A stretch of DNA of 64,000 nt from Leptolyngbya sp. PCC 7375 (GTDB taxonomy: Bacteria > Cyanobacteriota > Cyanobacteriia > Phormidesmidales > Phormidesmidaceae). Below are positions 43,385-52,044 of this stretch, piece after piece. Below the pieces are notes generated by a model, which ran no database searches, was not told where the DNA came from, and saw only the letters and a list, made by a program, of their open reading frames with translations. The position numbers were made by a program, and so were the translations under genes. The stretch covers positions 4,078,486-4,142,485 of the forward strand of contig NZ_JH993797.1 in assembly GCF_000316115.1 (NCBI RefSeq), read 5' to 3'. Numbering within the stretch: position 1 is the stretch's first letter; each line of letters starts with the position of its first letter.

Positions 43385-43612
43385 ATGGCTATCGTATTGG
43401 CACTTTTGATCGTAGGTTGGCTAACCGCTGTACTGATTGGCTCTCAAGCGTACTTCCTAGGCGAGCAATCTAAACCCATTCATGAGCGTAACTGGCGTTC
43501 TGATTCCTTCGACGCCCTAGCTAAAACTATCACTGGACGTGAGACTAGCTTCAGCACTCGGACTCCTGCCTATAGCTATGACGCATTCTCAAGTCGAAGC
43601 TTAGAGGGTTAA
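43385..43612 (+). CDS. Small one-TM protein, possibly Psb35-like
   Basis: A 75-residue protein with one N-terminal helix (VLALLIVGWLTAVLIGSQAYFLG) and a polar C-terminal part (EQSKPIHERNWRSDSFDALA, ending with Tyr/Ser-rich residues). The ATG has AGGAG 6-7 nt upstream. The layout recalls the small cyanobacterial thylakoid protein Psb35 (ssl2148) that stabilises the CP47 module, but I make this link from memory and hold it loosely. It is monocistronic, between two leader/trailer hairpins, and looks well expressed. Confidence 0.65.
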   Translation: MAIVLALLIVGWLTAVLIGSQAYFLGEQSKPIHERNWRSDSFDALAKTITGRETSFSTRTPAYSYDAFSSRSLEG

Positions 43613-43682
43613 CCCTCTCGTATTAGCAGTAGAGCGGGTACTCATAGTGAATCTACATTCACTGCCTCCAATTCATTCCACT

Positions 43683-43716
43683 CCATGCCTCTTGAACTGC
43701 GGTTTGAGAGGCATGG
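43683..43716. repeat. Stem-loop downstream of the 43385 gene
   Basis: CCATGCCTCT (43683-43692) and AGAGGCATGG (43707-43716) form a perfect 10-bp stem with a 14-nt loop, about 70 nt after the stop. There is no T run, so it may act in 3'-end processing rather than as an intrinsic terminator. Confidence 0.55.
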
Positions 43717-43790
43717 ATGTATCTAGAACTAAGCGCCAACTTGTATGTCAAGCAGTTCTACCACTCAAACTTAAAACGTAGCATAACAAG

Positions 43791-44453
43791 CTACAACAAT
43801 CCTCGATAACGAATAAATGTCAGAATAGCCGCCCAAGACCCCAAAGCTACTTTAACCGCCACTAAAATATTGAGCAGTGGAATCCAGCCACCACTGACTA
43901 ACGTGCCGACTTGGCCATTGGGTAAAGCAATGCCGACTAACGAAAGCACTGCTAAAACAATAAAAATCAGCACTGCTATCTTTTCCCAAATAGCAGCCCC
44001 CCAGCGTTGATAAATATCCTCCATCCATTTTGGTGACGAGGTAATCGCCACAAGGCCAATTGCTGTACCACCCGCAACACCAGCAGCAAAACCTCCACCG
44101 GGGCTCAAATGTCCCCGAATTGCCAACTCAATACCCACTAAGGCTGCAATCGTTGCGCCTAACCGTGCCAACACTACAGATGGGTGATCGGTAAATTGGT
44201 AAATCGTGCAGGAAGGCTGTTCATTCGCTAGCAAAAAGCGTGCCCCCATAATTGCTAGGGTAAAAACAACAACTTCAAAAATGGTGTCATAGAGGCGGTT
44301 TCTAAAAATAATGCCTGACACCGCATTCGACACACCCGTATCTTGCACGATCACTTCAACAATAGAAACCTCAGCCATATCAGTAGATGGATTAGGAAAA
44401 ACCAGCATCTTAATGTAGAGAGCAACTCCAGCAATCACATAAATCCACTTCAT
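43791..44453 (-). CDS. mrpB: Mrp antiporter subunit B
   Basis: The last gene of the Mrp-type Na+/H+ antiporter operon. The 220-residue protein combines an N-terminal part with one TM and a small extramembrane loop, and a C-terminal MnhB domain: VARLGATIAALVGIELAIRGHLSPGGGFAAGV-like (here LARLGATIAALVGIELAIRG and HLSPGGGFAAGVAGGTAIGL), the family's hallmark. The ATG overlaps the stop of the preceding gene by 4 bp, indicating translational coupling. With the other subunits it drives Na+ out using the proton gradient. Confidence 0.88.
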   Translation of the reverse strand: MKWIYVIAGVALYIKMLVFPNPSTDMAEVSIVEVIVQDTGVSNAVSGIIFRNRLYDTIFEVVVFTLAIMGARFLLANEQPSCTIYQFTDHPSVVLARLGATIAALVGIELAIRGHLSPGGGFAAGVAGGTAIGLVAITSSPKWMEDIYQRWGAAIWEKIAVLIFIVLAVLSLVGIALPNGQVGTLVSGGWIPLLNILVAVKVALGSWAAILTFIRYRGLL

Positions 44454-45028
44454 AGTCCTTTCCCTCTGGATAAATTAGCGGTTTCTACATCAGCAAATCT
44501 GAGGTTCACTAACTCATGAGACAATTTAGCCTGCAAGATCTCATACAGACGACGAACACGAATTTGCAAGTCACCATTAGGAGACGTTAGCTGATCAGAA
44601 TTCTCGGAATTTGGCACCATGAAAACCGCATGAATTTCTTTATTGGCTAATGCTGTCTGTAGGGTAGAAGTCTGAGTGAATGGAATCACTTCCAATCTCA
44701 GATGCTTTTCTTGAAGATGAGTGCGTAAAGAAGATAACAAGGCCTCATAGCCTGGACATTCACTACTCGCGGCTTCAATCACCCCTAGCCGCATACTCAT
44801 CGAGGAGCGTACCGCTACTGCATAGAGCGTAATTGATAACATTGTGCCAACCAAAGCCTCGGTCAGAGCAACATCAGCCGCACCAAACATTGCATAGACT
44901 AAGGCTGCAACAGCACCAAGGATGCCACGAATCACTAGCGCATTGTATGGATTTACTTGTGACACCAACATACTGGCTGTCATGGGCAGTAGGAGAAGAA
45001 TTGCAACCGTATAAATATCTTCAGTCAT
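44450..45028 (-). CDS. mrpA: Mrp antiporter subunit with DUF4040 (MbhD) domain, MrpA C-terminal-like
   Basis: A 192-residue protein from ATG 45028 (MTEDIYTVAILLLLPMTASM). The membrane half (VIRGILGAVAALVYAMFGAADVALTEALVGTMLSITLYAVAV-type helices) is the MbhD/DUF4040 domain, which in full-length MrpA is fused after the NuoL-like part. The second half is a soluble region (CPGYEALLSSLRTHLQEKHLRLEVIPF), unusual for this domain. The frame opens at 45061, but 45028 has GAGGGA upstream and an 8-bp overlap with the mrpG stop (ATGACTGA). No NuoL-like MrpA is present in the operon, so it is the short cyanobacterial form. Confidence 0.7.
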   Translation of the reverse strand: MTEDIYTVAILLLLPMTASMLVSQVNPYNALVIRGILGAVAALVYAMFGAADVALTEALVGTMLSITLYAVAVRSSMSMRLGVIEAASSECPGYEALLSSLRTHLQEKHLRLEVIPFTQTSTLQTALANKEIHAVFMVPNSENSDQLTSPNGDLQIRVRRLYEILQAKLSHELVNLRFADVETANLSRGKGL

Positions 45029-45308
45029 AACGTCCCTCATTTGAGCAGTAAGCCAGAACATAACCCAACACCGTATTCCAAAGAGCCAGAGAAATCAGTG
45101 CTAGCAAAAGCAAGGGCCATTCTCTCGGAATTTTGAGCAAGAGACCCACAATAATGCTCATTGAACCAAGGGTATCAGAGACAGACAAACTATGTAGCTT
45201 AAAGAGGACGGAGCGCTGCCCCAGCAACGGTAATGTGCCCCAAAACCAAAAGATTAGACCAATTACAATACAGCTATAGCTGATGACATTAATAACAGCA
45301 TCTATCAT
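45021..45308 (-). CDS. mrpG: Mrp antiporter subunit G
   Basis: A 95-residue, three-helix subunit of the MnhG/PhaG family. VINVISYSCIVIGLIFWFWGTLPLL is helix 1. FKLHSLSVSDTLGSMSIIVGLLL corresponds to the conserved RLHAaxkadTLGa block of MrpG. The third helix follows (LLLLALISLALWNTVLGYVL). The start overlaps the mrpF stop by 4 bp and its end overlaps the next gene by 8 bp. Confidence 0.82.
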   Translation of the reverse strand: MIDAVINVISYSCIVIGLIFWFWGTLPLLGQRSVLFKLHSLSVSDTLGSMSIIVGLLLKIPREWPLLLLALISLALWNTVLGYVLAYCSNEGRYD

Positions 45309-45556
45309 GATTCATTCACCCGTCTCAGCACATGAGCTAACAACATTAATGCAGCATTGCCAACACTTAAAATTAGGACTCCAACAACACCAATCATCCA
45401 GTCATCACGTATGATAGAAAGCATCAGAATCATGACGGATGTTTTGGTTGCAATGCTGGCAAATGCCAACATTTTTTGCCAGATATCGTCATCTTGCCAA
45501 GCTTCATAGATTGGTATCAACAAAGCACCGATCATGGCTAATAAAATACCGTTCAT
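45305..45556 (-). CDS. mrpF: Mrp antiporter subunit F
   Basis: An 83-residue three-helix protein at the mrpF position of the operon. Helices are GILLAMIGALLIPIYEAW, FASIATKTSVMILMLSII and WMIGVVGVLILSVGNAALMLLAHVL. MrpF proteins are poorly conserved; position, size and topology carry the assignment more than motif. It overlaps both neighbours by 4 bp (ATGA). Confidence 0.7.
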   Translation of the reverse strand: MNGILLAMIGALLIPIYEAWQDDDIWQKMLAFASIATKTSVMILMLSIIRDDWMIGVVGVLILSVGNAALMLLAHVLRRVNES

Positions 45557-45951
45557 GGGCGTTTCCTCCGCTCAACTTGATGTACCTCGTACCAGCCATC
45601 CTCACGACATTTAAGGACAATTGTTTTAGGTGTAAACGTGATTAAAAAGATATCGAGAAAAATCAAGCCAGGTGTCCGAAAAGGACGTACACGCTCTCGC
45701 GTTATCACCTCTTTTGCATGGGGACGCAATATAATCTCAAACGCTTCAAAATAAGCCTTGGGAATAGCTAAGACAATTTCCCAGAAGACTCGCAACAACT
45801 CTTTTAACCAGCGATTCCAAGAAGCGGGAACAGTATACCGATGAGGAATGAACCAGGAAACAAAGAGTCCAATCGCAATGTTTGCTGGACTTAAATCGGC
45901 TGTGAGTAAAAACCAAATCGTCAGTCGCAATAATAAATCTGGAATACTCAT
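45553..45951 (-). CDS. mrpE: Mrp antiporter subunit E
   Basis: A 132-residue MnhE-family subunit: two N-terminal helices (LLLRLTIWFLLTADLSPANIAIGLFVSWFI region), then the soluble part LLRVFWEIVLAIPKAYFEAFEIILRP and FRTPGLIFLDIFLITFTPKTIVL, matching the conserved MrpE pattern of a membrane hairpin and a cytoplasmic domain. The start touches the mrpD stop (TAATG) and the end overlaps mrpF by 4 bp. Confidence 0.82.
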   Translation of the reverse strand: MSIPDLLLRLTIWFLLTADLSPANIAIGLFVSWFIPHRYTVPASWNRWLKELLRVFWEIVLAIPKAYFEAFEIILRPHAKEVITRERVRPFRTPGLIFLDIFLITFTPKTIVLKCREDGWYEVHQVERRKRP

Positions 45952-47390
45952 TACACCAACACCATACTAAACAGCAACACTAAAATCAGGCTCATTGCAC
46001 CAATCAAATGTTCAAATTGTTCAGCAGCACGGGGCAGTTCAAACTTAAGCCTTCTAACACATATGAAATAAATCAACCAGCCTGCAATAATGACCAGCAA
46101 TGCTTTGACAATATTAGGAAGTGTATACCCCCCTAAAAAGAAACTATTGGCTGCAATAAGGCCGCCCAACAACACTATCGTCGCTGACCAAAATCCACGG
46201 GACGGTTTCTTATCTGAGATGGCGAGTTTTTCAAATGGTAAAAAGATAAATCGGGCAAATGCAACTGCTGTACCAATGGCTGCAAGGGTAAGTACTGTGG
46301 CTTGCCAAGGTGCCATTAATTTTAAGGTGAGCGCTTTAGCACCGAAACCAGCCATTAACGGAAAACCTGAAATAGACAGACTGGCGGCTGTCAGTACACC
46401 CCACACAGGAAACTGTATAGGCATCTGACGCAATTCTTGAAAACTGCGACTTTGTAAATTGCCTGCAACTAAAAAAAGCAATGCCTTGGCTAAACCATGG
46501 CTTAGTGCATAGAAACCTGATGCCGCTGGCGCAGCCACAACAAATCCTAGCTGAGAAATCGTGCTGGATGCCAGCATTCGCTTTGTGTCTTTTTCAAAGA
46601 TTGCGTAGCCCACACCGAAAAGCGCTGTAGCTATACTAAATAATTGAAGAATCGGCTGAATATCATCGACTAACAGCGCACACCGTGCCAAGGGATAAAC
46701 ACCTGTATTGACCACTACACCAGATAGTATTGCTGAGACAGGTGTTGCGGCTTCGGAATGGGTTAACGGCAGCCATAAACCCGAGACAAACATGCCGCCC
46801 TTAGTTAAAAGGCCCAACATGATAAGTGCGATCGCATCTGCAGGAGACGTCTGTAACCCTGTGTAGGCGAACGATCCATTCGCCTGATACACTAGCACTG
46901 CTCCAATGAGATAAAACAGCATGGCCGTATTGCTGACAAATAAGTAGCGCAAGCCCACCCAAATAGAACGATCCGTTCGTGGATAGGCAATCAGCAAAAA
47001 GGCAGCAATACCAACGACTTCTAAGGCTACATACAAACTAATGAAATCAGCACAGATGAAAACGGCATTGACACTGCCGTGCAAAATTATCATCTGCGTA
47101 AAAAAGAAAGCCGATTTCTCTTGCTCCCAACAATAGAGCAGCACCGCAACTGTTACCAGGGCATTTCCTAAAATAAAGTAACCACTCAGTGAATCCGCTA
47201 AAAGAGTTACACCAAAGTTGTCTAATAGACTTATATCGAGGGCATCTGGCATTTGGAATAAGGCCAAACCATAGCCTATTGAAACCAGCGCAACACCCAT
47301 GGCCAGATAACGATCTAACTTGGGCAAAAGATAGATGCTAAATCCAATTAAGAGCGGTAATGCAATCCAAGCAATCGTTAAAATCATCAT
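45951..47390 (-). CDS. mrpD: Mrp antiporter subunit D (NuoN/NuoM-like)
   Basis: A 479-residue protein with about 14 helices, related to the ion-translocating NuoL/M/N subunits of complex I. The conserved Lys of the channel is in LLTKGGMFVSGLWLPLTHSEAATPVSAILSGVVV (TM7 region: LGLLTKGGMF and LPLTHSEA), with SAILSGVVVNTGVYPLARC and KRMLASSTISQLGFV following. FADFISLYVALE-type helix 5 carries the expected Glu (ALEVVGIAAF). The gene overlaps mrpC by 4 bp. It provides the main antiport module since no long MrpA is present. Confidence 0.9.
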   Translation of the reverse strand: MMILTIAWIALPLLIGFSIYLLPKLDRYLAMGVALVSIGYGLALFQMPDALDISLLDNFGVTLLADSLSGYFILGNALVTVAVLLYCWEQEKSAFFFTQMIILHGSVNAVFICADFISLYVALEVVGIAAFLLIAYPRTDRSIWVGLRYLFVSNTAMLFYLIGAVLVYQANGSFAYTGLQTSPADAIALIMLGLLTKGGMFVSGLWLPLTHSEAATPVSAILSGVVVNTGVYPLARCALLVDDIQPILQLFSIATALFGVGYAIFEKDTKRMLASSTISQLGFVVAAPAASGFYALSHGLAKALLFLVAGNLQSRSFQELRQMPIQFPVWGVLTAASLSISGFPLMAGFGAKALTLKLMAPWQATVLTLAAIGTAVAFARFIFLPFEKLAISDKKPSRGFWSATIVLLGGLIAANSFFLGGYTLPNIVKALLVIIAGWLIYFICVRRLKFELPRAAEQFEHLIGAMSLILVLLFSMVLV

Positions 47391-47767
47391 GGCGTATTAC
47401 TCTTTTCAATCTCGGCAATCTCCAGAGTCGGGTTATCCCGTGACAGCTTCATCACCCCGACCAGCATCAATGCTTGAATCGAAAAGCCAATCACAATAGC
47501 CGTCAAAATCACAGCTTGAGGCACCGGATCCGCATAGGCCCCAGAGTCTGCTCCCAATTCGGTCCCAGCCCCAGATCCTAAGATGGGCGTAAACAAACCG
47601 CGATGCGATGCCACAAGCACATAGCAGGAAATGACACCAGTGCTCATCACATCCATGGAGAGAATTTTCATCATGAGGTTTTTCTTCAAAATAATTCCAA
47701 AGAAACCACCCATGACTGTGGCAAAAATACAGGCTTCGAGTACAGCAATCATTGATTTATATATCAA
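47387..47767 (-). CDS. mrpC: Mrp antiporter subunit C (NuoK-like)
   Basis: The first gene of the operon. The 126-residue three-helix protein is related to NuoK: FATVMGGFFGIILKKNLMMKIL, MDVMSTGVISCYVLVASH and PQAVILTAIVIGFSIQALMLVGVMKL. The last segment is the TAIVIG...A block typical of NuoK/MrpC. A Gly/Ala/Asp-rich loop (GSGAGTELGADSGAYADPVP) is typical of MrpC. About 110 bp separate it from the CPA2 antiporter gene upstream, with a hairpin between. Confidence 0.88.
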   Translation of the reverse strand: MIYKSMIAVLEACIFATVMGGFFGIILKKNLMMKILSMDVMSTGVISCYVLVASHRGLFTPILGSGAGTELGADSGAYADPVPQAVILTAIVIGFSIQALMLVGVMKLSRDNPTLEIAEIEKSNTP

Positions 47768-47797
47768 ACAAACAGCTGGTTGATTCAGATTATGAGG

Positions 47798-47843
47798 AAT
47801 ATCCTGTCACTTCAATTGAGCACAACAGAAGTGGCAGGATATT
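47798..47843 (-). repeat. Long stem-loop between the CPA2 antiporter and the mrp operon
   Basis: AATATCCTGTCACTTC (47798-47813) and GAAGTGGCAGGATATT (47828-47843) pair over 16 bp with one G-U. It lies 38 bp beyond the CPA2 antiporter stop. No T run follows on the minus strand, so it may be an attenuator or a processing stem setting the ratio of the antiporter and mrp messages. Confidence 0.65.
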
Positions 47844-47901
47844 TAATCTGTCCCCGGCAACAGAGGATTTGACTAGCGACTTTAATCTGTCGCTGGCAAC
47901 A
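47842..47901. repeat. Short near-direct repeat at the antiporter 3' end
   Basis: TTTAATCTGTC(C/G)C(C/T)GGCAACA occurs at 47842-47862 and again at 47881-47901, with two mismatches in 21 bp. The second copy encodes the last residues of the CPA2 antiporter; the first is non-coding. It is probably a small duplication of the gene end. Confidence 0.55.
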
Positions 47902-49294
47902 CGTCGCTAGACGACATCTCCACATTAGATTCTTTCAGCGTCAGCTGAAGTAGTGGAGGCGCTAAGAATGTAGTCAGGATTACCATCATGATAATCGCTG
48001 CTTCCAAAGGTCGATCCAATACCCCACTAGCAGATCCAATTCCAGCAAAGACAAGACCCACTTCACCACGAGGAATCATGCCGACACCAATGGCCATACG
48101 GTTAATTCCAGGCTGACCAAACACAGCCCAACCGGTGACTAACTTACCTACCACAGCTACCACAATTAAGAAAGCGGCAATAATTAAACCAGCCCGATTT
48201 TCAGCAACCATAGGATTCAAAACTCCCAGGTCTGCTTTTGCACCTACAGTAACAAAAAAGATTGGTACCAGGATATCGGCAATCGGCATAATTTGCTGAT
48301 CGAGCTCTTTGCGCTTGTCAGTTTCATCTAGCACAAGACCTGCTGCGAATGCACCTAAGATGGCTTCTAGATGTATAGCGCTAGCAAAACAAGACATTAC
48401 CAAAGCAAACGTAAACGCAGGGATCAACAATGCACCACGAGTTTGCAACTTATCAGCAATAGCAACAAATCCTGTATTGAAAAACTTACCGAGGAGAATA
48501 GCTCCTAGCAAAAAGCCACTGGCACTGATGATGAGATAAACCACATTTAGCAGATCTACCTCACCTGTCTTAGCCAGGCTAGCCACAACCGCTAAGACGA
48601 TAATGCCTAAAACATCATCAATGACAGCGGCTCCAACAATAATTTGACCTTCTTTAGACTTTAAGTGGCCTAACTCCGATAAAACCTTAGAGGTAATGCC
48701 AATGCTAGTCGCAGTTAGCGCTGCTCCCGCAAAAATGGCAGGAATAACAGGAACATGGAAAATCGATACCAAGCCTACGGTGCCTAAGGTAAAAGGAACA
48801 ACTACCCCGACAACAGCTACCACAGCAGCTTGAAAGCCGACCTTACTCAATTCACGTAAATCAGACTCTAAGCCAATTTCAAATAGCAGAACGATGACAC
48901 CTAATTCTGCCAATACTGAGATTACTTCACTCTGCCCCTCAAAGACACGCATTGCTGCATCCGCATCCAGATGACCCATCCATTGCACTAATTGAGCAAT
49001 CAATGAATCTGTAACCGTTGCGGTATTTTCAGGAAACATCAGCAGATGTAGAGCAGAGATACCAACAACAACACCTCCTACCAATTCACCTAATACGGGA
49101 GGTAAATCAAGGCGCTTTGATAGCTCACCACCAATCTTACTAGTGGCATAGACTGTTATCAAACTCAGCAGCACACCCATCAAAATAAAGGGGCTGAACT
49201 CAGCTGGCAAGACTTCTGCAAATGTCCATGGGGCTGATGGCCACGTGTCTATCAACTGATCCAGGGATAACGCTGACATGTTATTGAACAACAT
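47882..49294 (-). CDS. CPA2-family cation/proton antiporter (NapA/NhaS3-like)
   Basis: A 470-residue membrane protein with about 12-13 helices. Hallmarks are the N-terminal RLDLPPVLGELVGGVVVG, LLFEIGLESDLREL, the unwound-helix block ALTATSIGITSKVLSELG and the catalytic Asp pair in VGAAVIDDVLGIIVLAV. A late block is MIPRGEVGLVFAGIG. These are KefB/NapA-type antiporter motifs. No RCK/TrkA-N domain follows, so it fits NapA/NhaS3 sodium/proton exchange. Its place between mrp and bicA suggests it removes Na+ taken up with bicarbonate. Confidence 0.92.
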   Translation of the reverse strand: MLFNNMSALSLDQLIDTWPSAPWTFAEVLPAEFSPFILMGVLLSLITVYATSKIGGELSKRLDLPPVLGELVGGVVVGISALHLLMFPENTATVTDSLIAQLVQWMGHLDADAAMRVFEGQSEVISVLAELGVIVLLFEIGLESDLRELSKVGFQAAVVAVVGVVVPFTLGTVGLVSIFHVPVIPAIFAGAALTATSIGITSKVLSELGHLKSKEGQIIVGAAVIDDVLGIIVLAVVASLAKTGEVDLLNVVYLIISASGFLLGAILLGKFFNTGFVAIADKLQTRGALLIPAFTFALVMSCFASAIHLEAILGAFAAGLVLDETDKRKELDQQIMPIADILVPIFFVTVGAKADLGVLNPMVAENRAGLIIAAFLIVVAVVGKLVTGWAVFGQPGINRMAIGVGMIPRGEVGLVFAGIGSASGVLDRPLEAAIIMMVILTTFLAPPLLQLTLKESNVEMSSSDVLPATD

Positions 49295-49478
49295 GAGTAA
49301 ATCCTCTTTGCTTCATAGTTTCAAAGTGTTTTTGTCTTAAATTCAGTATGAAAAATATGCACTCTCCCAAGATAAATAGCAAAAATAGTAAGTTGAAGGT
49401 GTTGGTTGCTGGGTATTCACCAAAAGCTTGGATTCAATACCCAGCAAAACAGCTGGATTACTCGCCGACAACAAGCCT

Positions 49479-49688
49479 CTAATTACGCCGACCACTCATT
49501 TGTAACCAACCAATGGCAATAGCTCCCATTGTCAGTTGAACCGTACTAGGCACTAAGGAAAATCCCCAAAGACCACTCAGCAAGGCAACGATATAGAGCG
49601 CGAGCGCATAAACTTCATCAAGATGGCGTAAGCGGTAACCTAAAGCAGTCATGACGAGAGCAAGTAACAGCCAAAAAACAGGTTGCAT
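49479..49688 (-). CDS. Small two-TM membrane protein between bicA and the antiporter
   Basis: A 69-residue protein with two or three hydrophobic segments (VFWLLLALVMTALGYRL, VYALALYIVALLSGLWGF, VQLTMGAIAIGWLQM). It starts 20 bp after the bicA stop, on the same strand, so it is likely co-transcribed with bicA. I recognise no family. Its position suggests a role linked to bicarbonate uptake or Na+ cycling, but this is inference only. Confidence 0.65.
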   Translation of the reverse strand: MQPVFWLLLALVMTALGYRLRHLDEVYALALYIVALLSGLWGFSLVPSTVQLTMGAIAIGWLQMSGRRN

Positions 49689-49708
49689 AGCCCTTATATG
49701 ATTTGGTT

Positions 49709-51400
49709 TCAGGTTTTGGAAGAGGCATCCACAGACACAGTCACCTCTGGGGACGTTGGATAGATTTGAAGAACAGCTTGTCTTAACGCTTCAGTACGAT
49801 CTGTATACAGATTGTTGGCAGGCACTAGATTAAAAACCTTAAGTGACGCTAAACGACGCTTAGTTTGGCCCGCAGCCCCTACAATATAAACAGAGCGACC
49901 TTTTTCAACAGCCTCTTCGATAGCACTTTCTAATGCTAGAGATGCTGTAACGCCTAGGTGAGGCACATCGTTCACATCAAAAACAACTGCATCATACTCA
50001 CCAATGGCGTTATGCTCTCGGGAAATCGCTTTTGCAACCCCAAAGATCATAGGACCACTGAGCTGGAACAACAGTACGCGACCATTACCCTCATCTAACC
50101 AACGTTTTTCCTCAGAATTTAACCGAATCGCATCATCCGTATCAGTAATTGCTCGAACTGATTCAGACCGGAGCTGACTCATGCGGTCAATAGTGAGAAT
50201 ATTGGCGACAAACACGCCAATACCAACAGCTGCAATCAAGTCCACCAAAACCGTCAGCAGAATAACGCCATACATAATCAGCGCACCTTTGACAGAGATC
50301 TGATGCGCTCGTTTGAGAAAACCCCAGTCAATAATGTCAATCCCGACTTTGAGAGCAATACCTGCAAGCACCGCCAGGGGAATTGTTGCAGCTAAATTCG
50401 CAGCACCCAGAATAACAACCAGTAGAACAAACGCACGAGTTAAGCCAGAAAGGGCTGTACGACCACCCGTTTGGATATTCACAACGGTCCCCATGGTAGC
50501 CCCTGCACCAGCAATACCGCCGAACAGTCCCGATACGAGGTTCCCGATACCTTGACCAATCAATTCCTTATTAGAGTTATGGTCAGTACGAGTAAGACTA
50601 TCAGCAACGACAGAAGTCAACAGTGCATCAATACAGCCCAACATACCAAGCACGGCTGCATCAACAAACATGAGTTGCAGCTGATCAGGACTGAAGGTGG
50701 GAACCTGCATTTGCGGGAAACCCATGGGAATCTCGCCAATGCGACGAATGTCTAAGTCAGGAAATAAGACTAATGAGAGAATTGTGCCACCTATTAATGC
50801 AACTAGTTGAGGAGGGACCAACCGTTTCAGGCGAGCAGGCATGAACAAAATAATGGCCACAGAGACAGCCGCCAGCATTGTCTCTTCCGGTTGAATATTG
50901 GCTAACAGTTCCGGAATAGCCTGTAGCGTACCGACAACACCGCCACTAGGGCTCGCTTGACCCAAAAATGGCGCTAGCTGCAAAATCACCAGAATGATGC
51001 CGATACCTGACATAAAGCCCGATATCACCGTGTAAGGCATCATCGTGACATATTTACCAAGCCGCAAAGCGCCAAAAATAATTTGGAATACACCGGCCAT
51101 CATGACGACGGTAAAGGCCATCGCCATACCGTTTTCAGGATCAGCAGCCACGAGATGGGCAATCACAGCTGTCATCACAACTGTCATAGGGCCAGTGGGC
51201 TCAGAAATCAGCGTGGGTGTACCACCAAATAAAGCCGCAAAAAAGCCTACTAATACAGCCCCCCACAAACCTGATGCCGCACCAGCACCTGAGGCAACAC
51301 CAAAGGCTAGGGCCATGGGTAACGCAATCACAGCAGCGGTGACACCCCCAAAGAGGTCACCGCGTAAATTTCGGAAATGTATCTTGTTTGTAATCTGCAT
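49709..51400 (-). CDS. bicA: SulP-family sodium-dependent bicarbonate transporter BicA
   Basis: BicA is a low-affinity, high-flux Na+-dependent bicarbonate importer of cyanobacteria. The 563-residue protein matches BicA closely: MQITNKIHFRNLRGDLFGG at the N-terminus, LPMALAFGVASGAG, GGTPTLISEPTGPMTVVMTA (the SulP substrate site), YTVISGFMSGIGIILVILQ, AVLGMLGCIDALLTSVVADS, and GGIAGAGATMGTVVNIQTGG. A C-terminal STAS domain (about residues 435-545, VLLFQLSGPMIFGVAKAIS) follows. It heads the run of Na+/H+ antiporter genes on the same strand. Confidence 0.93.
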   Translation of the reverse strand: MQITNKIHFRNLRGDLFGGVTAAVIALPMALAFGVASGAGAASGLWGAVLVGFFAALFGGTPTLISEPTGPMTVVMTAVIAHLVAADPENGMAMAFTVVMMAGVFQIIFGALRLGKYVTMMPYTVISGFMSGIGIILVILQLAPFLGQASPSGGVVGTLQAIPELLANIQPEETMLAAVSVAIILFMPARLKRLVPPQLVALIGGTILSLVLFPDLDIRRIGEIPMGFPQMQVPTFSPDQLQLMFVDAAVLGMLGCIDALLTSVVADSLTRTDHNSNKELIGQGIGNLVSGLFGGIAGAGATMGTVVNIQTGGRTALSGLTRAFVLLVVILGAANLAATIPLAVLAGIALKVGIDIIDWGFLKRAHQISVKGALIMYGVILLTVLVDLIAAVGIGVFVANILTIDRMSQLRSESVRAITDTDDAIRLNSEEKRWLDEGNGRVLLFQLSGPMIFGVAKAISREHNAIGEYDAVVFDVNDVPHLGVTASLALESAIEEAVEKGRSVYIVGAAGQTKRRLASLKVFNLVPANNLYTDRTEALRQAVLQIYPTSPEVTVSVDASSKT

Positions 51401-52044
51401 TTTGAAGCACCTATTAGTCCAACCAAGACTACCAGTTGCCCACCATTGGTTCTGAAATCAGCAAGCTTGCCTGATGCCTCCCAAAGAAAGCTATTGTTTG
51501 CACTGCCTCAGAAAATCAGACTCAATGGTTAGGCTACCAAGGAAGAATTGACTCTGATAAATGAAACTCCTAATTTTCATTGATTAAAGTCTACCAATAA
51601 ATTGAAATGACTCCACTATTTGTTTGGTTTATTAATTTGAATTAAAGTGAAAAGCATAACTTATAAGTCTGCAAACCTAATACGGGTTTACCCTTTGGAT
51701 AAAATTCCTGTAGACGCTTTACGTGCAGGGCAATACAGAGGTTTTAATTCGCGGTTTTCACCCACTGATTACATGTCAAGTCCATTAAATTCTCACGCAG
51801 CTTCAATGCTGACATTCAGGCAAATTGCCCTTGCAGCTCTACCTTTCGGAACACTGAATAAGTCAATGAGTTGGATTGATAAAAGCTTATACTTAGGGAG
51901 TAGTGATTGGAACCCGGCCTTAGATCCAGATCTTATATATGGAGGGTTGGCATTAGAAATCTTTGGGTTATCTTGGTGGAGTGGTTGCTCCTCCCCCTCA
52001 ATCTGTAACGGCATCTTGGTGAAATGCTTGACCAACAGTGCGGG
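51401..52044. other. Intergenic region upstream of bicA
   Basis: A 644-bp gap that includes the bicA promoter. AATGAAA (51560-51566) and TTTCATT (51575-51581) form a small inverted repeat that might be an operator. A plus-strand frame from 51647 to 52048 (133 codons, MKSITYKSANLIRVYPLDKI) is open and a minus-strand frame from 52035 to 51793 opposes it. Neither shows a known domain, and I would not call either a gene without comparative support. Confidence 0.4.

Noticed and set aside
51793..52035. Minus-strand ORF of 80 codons between the SbcC-like gene and bicA
   Set aside because: No SD, no domain, and overlapped by an equally open frame on the other strand; mentioned only in the gap entry.
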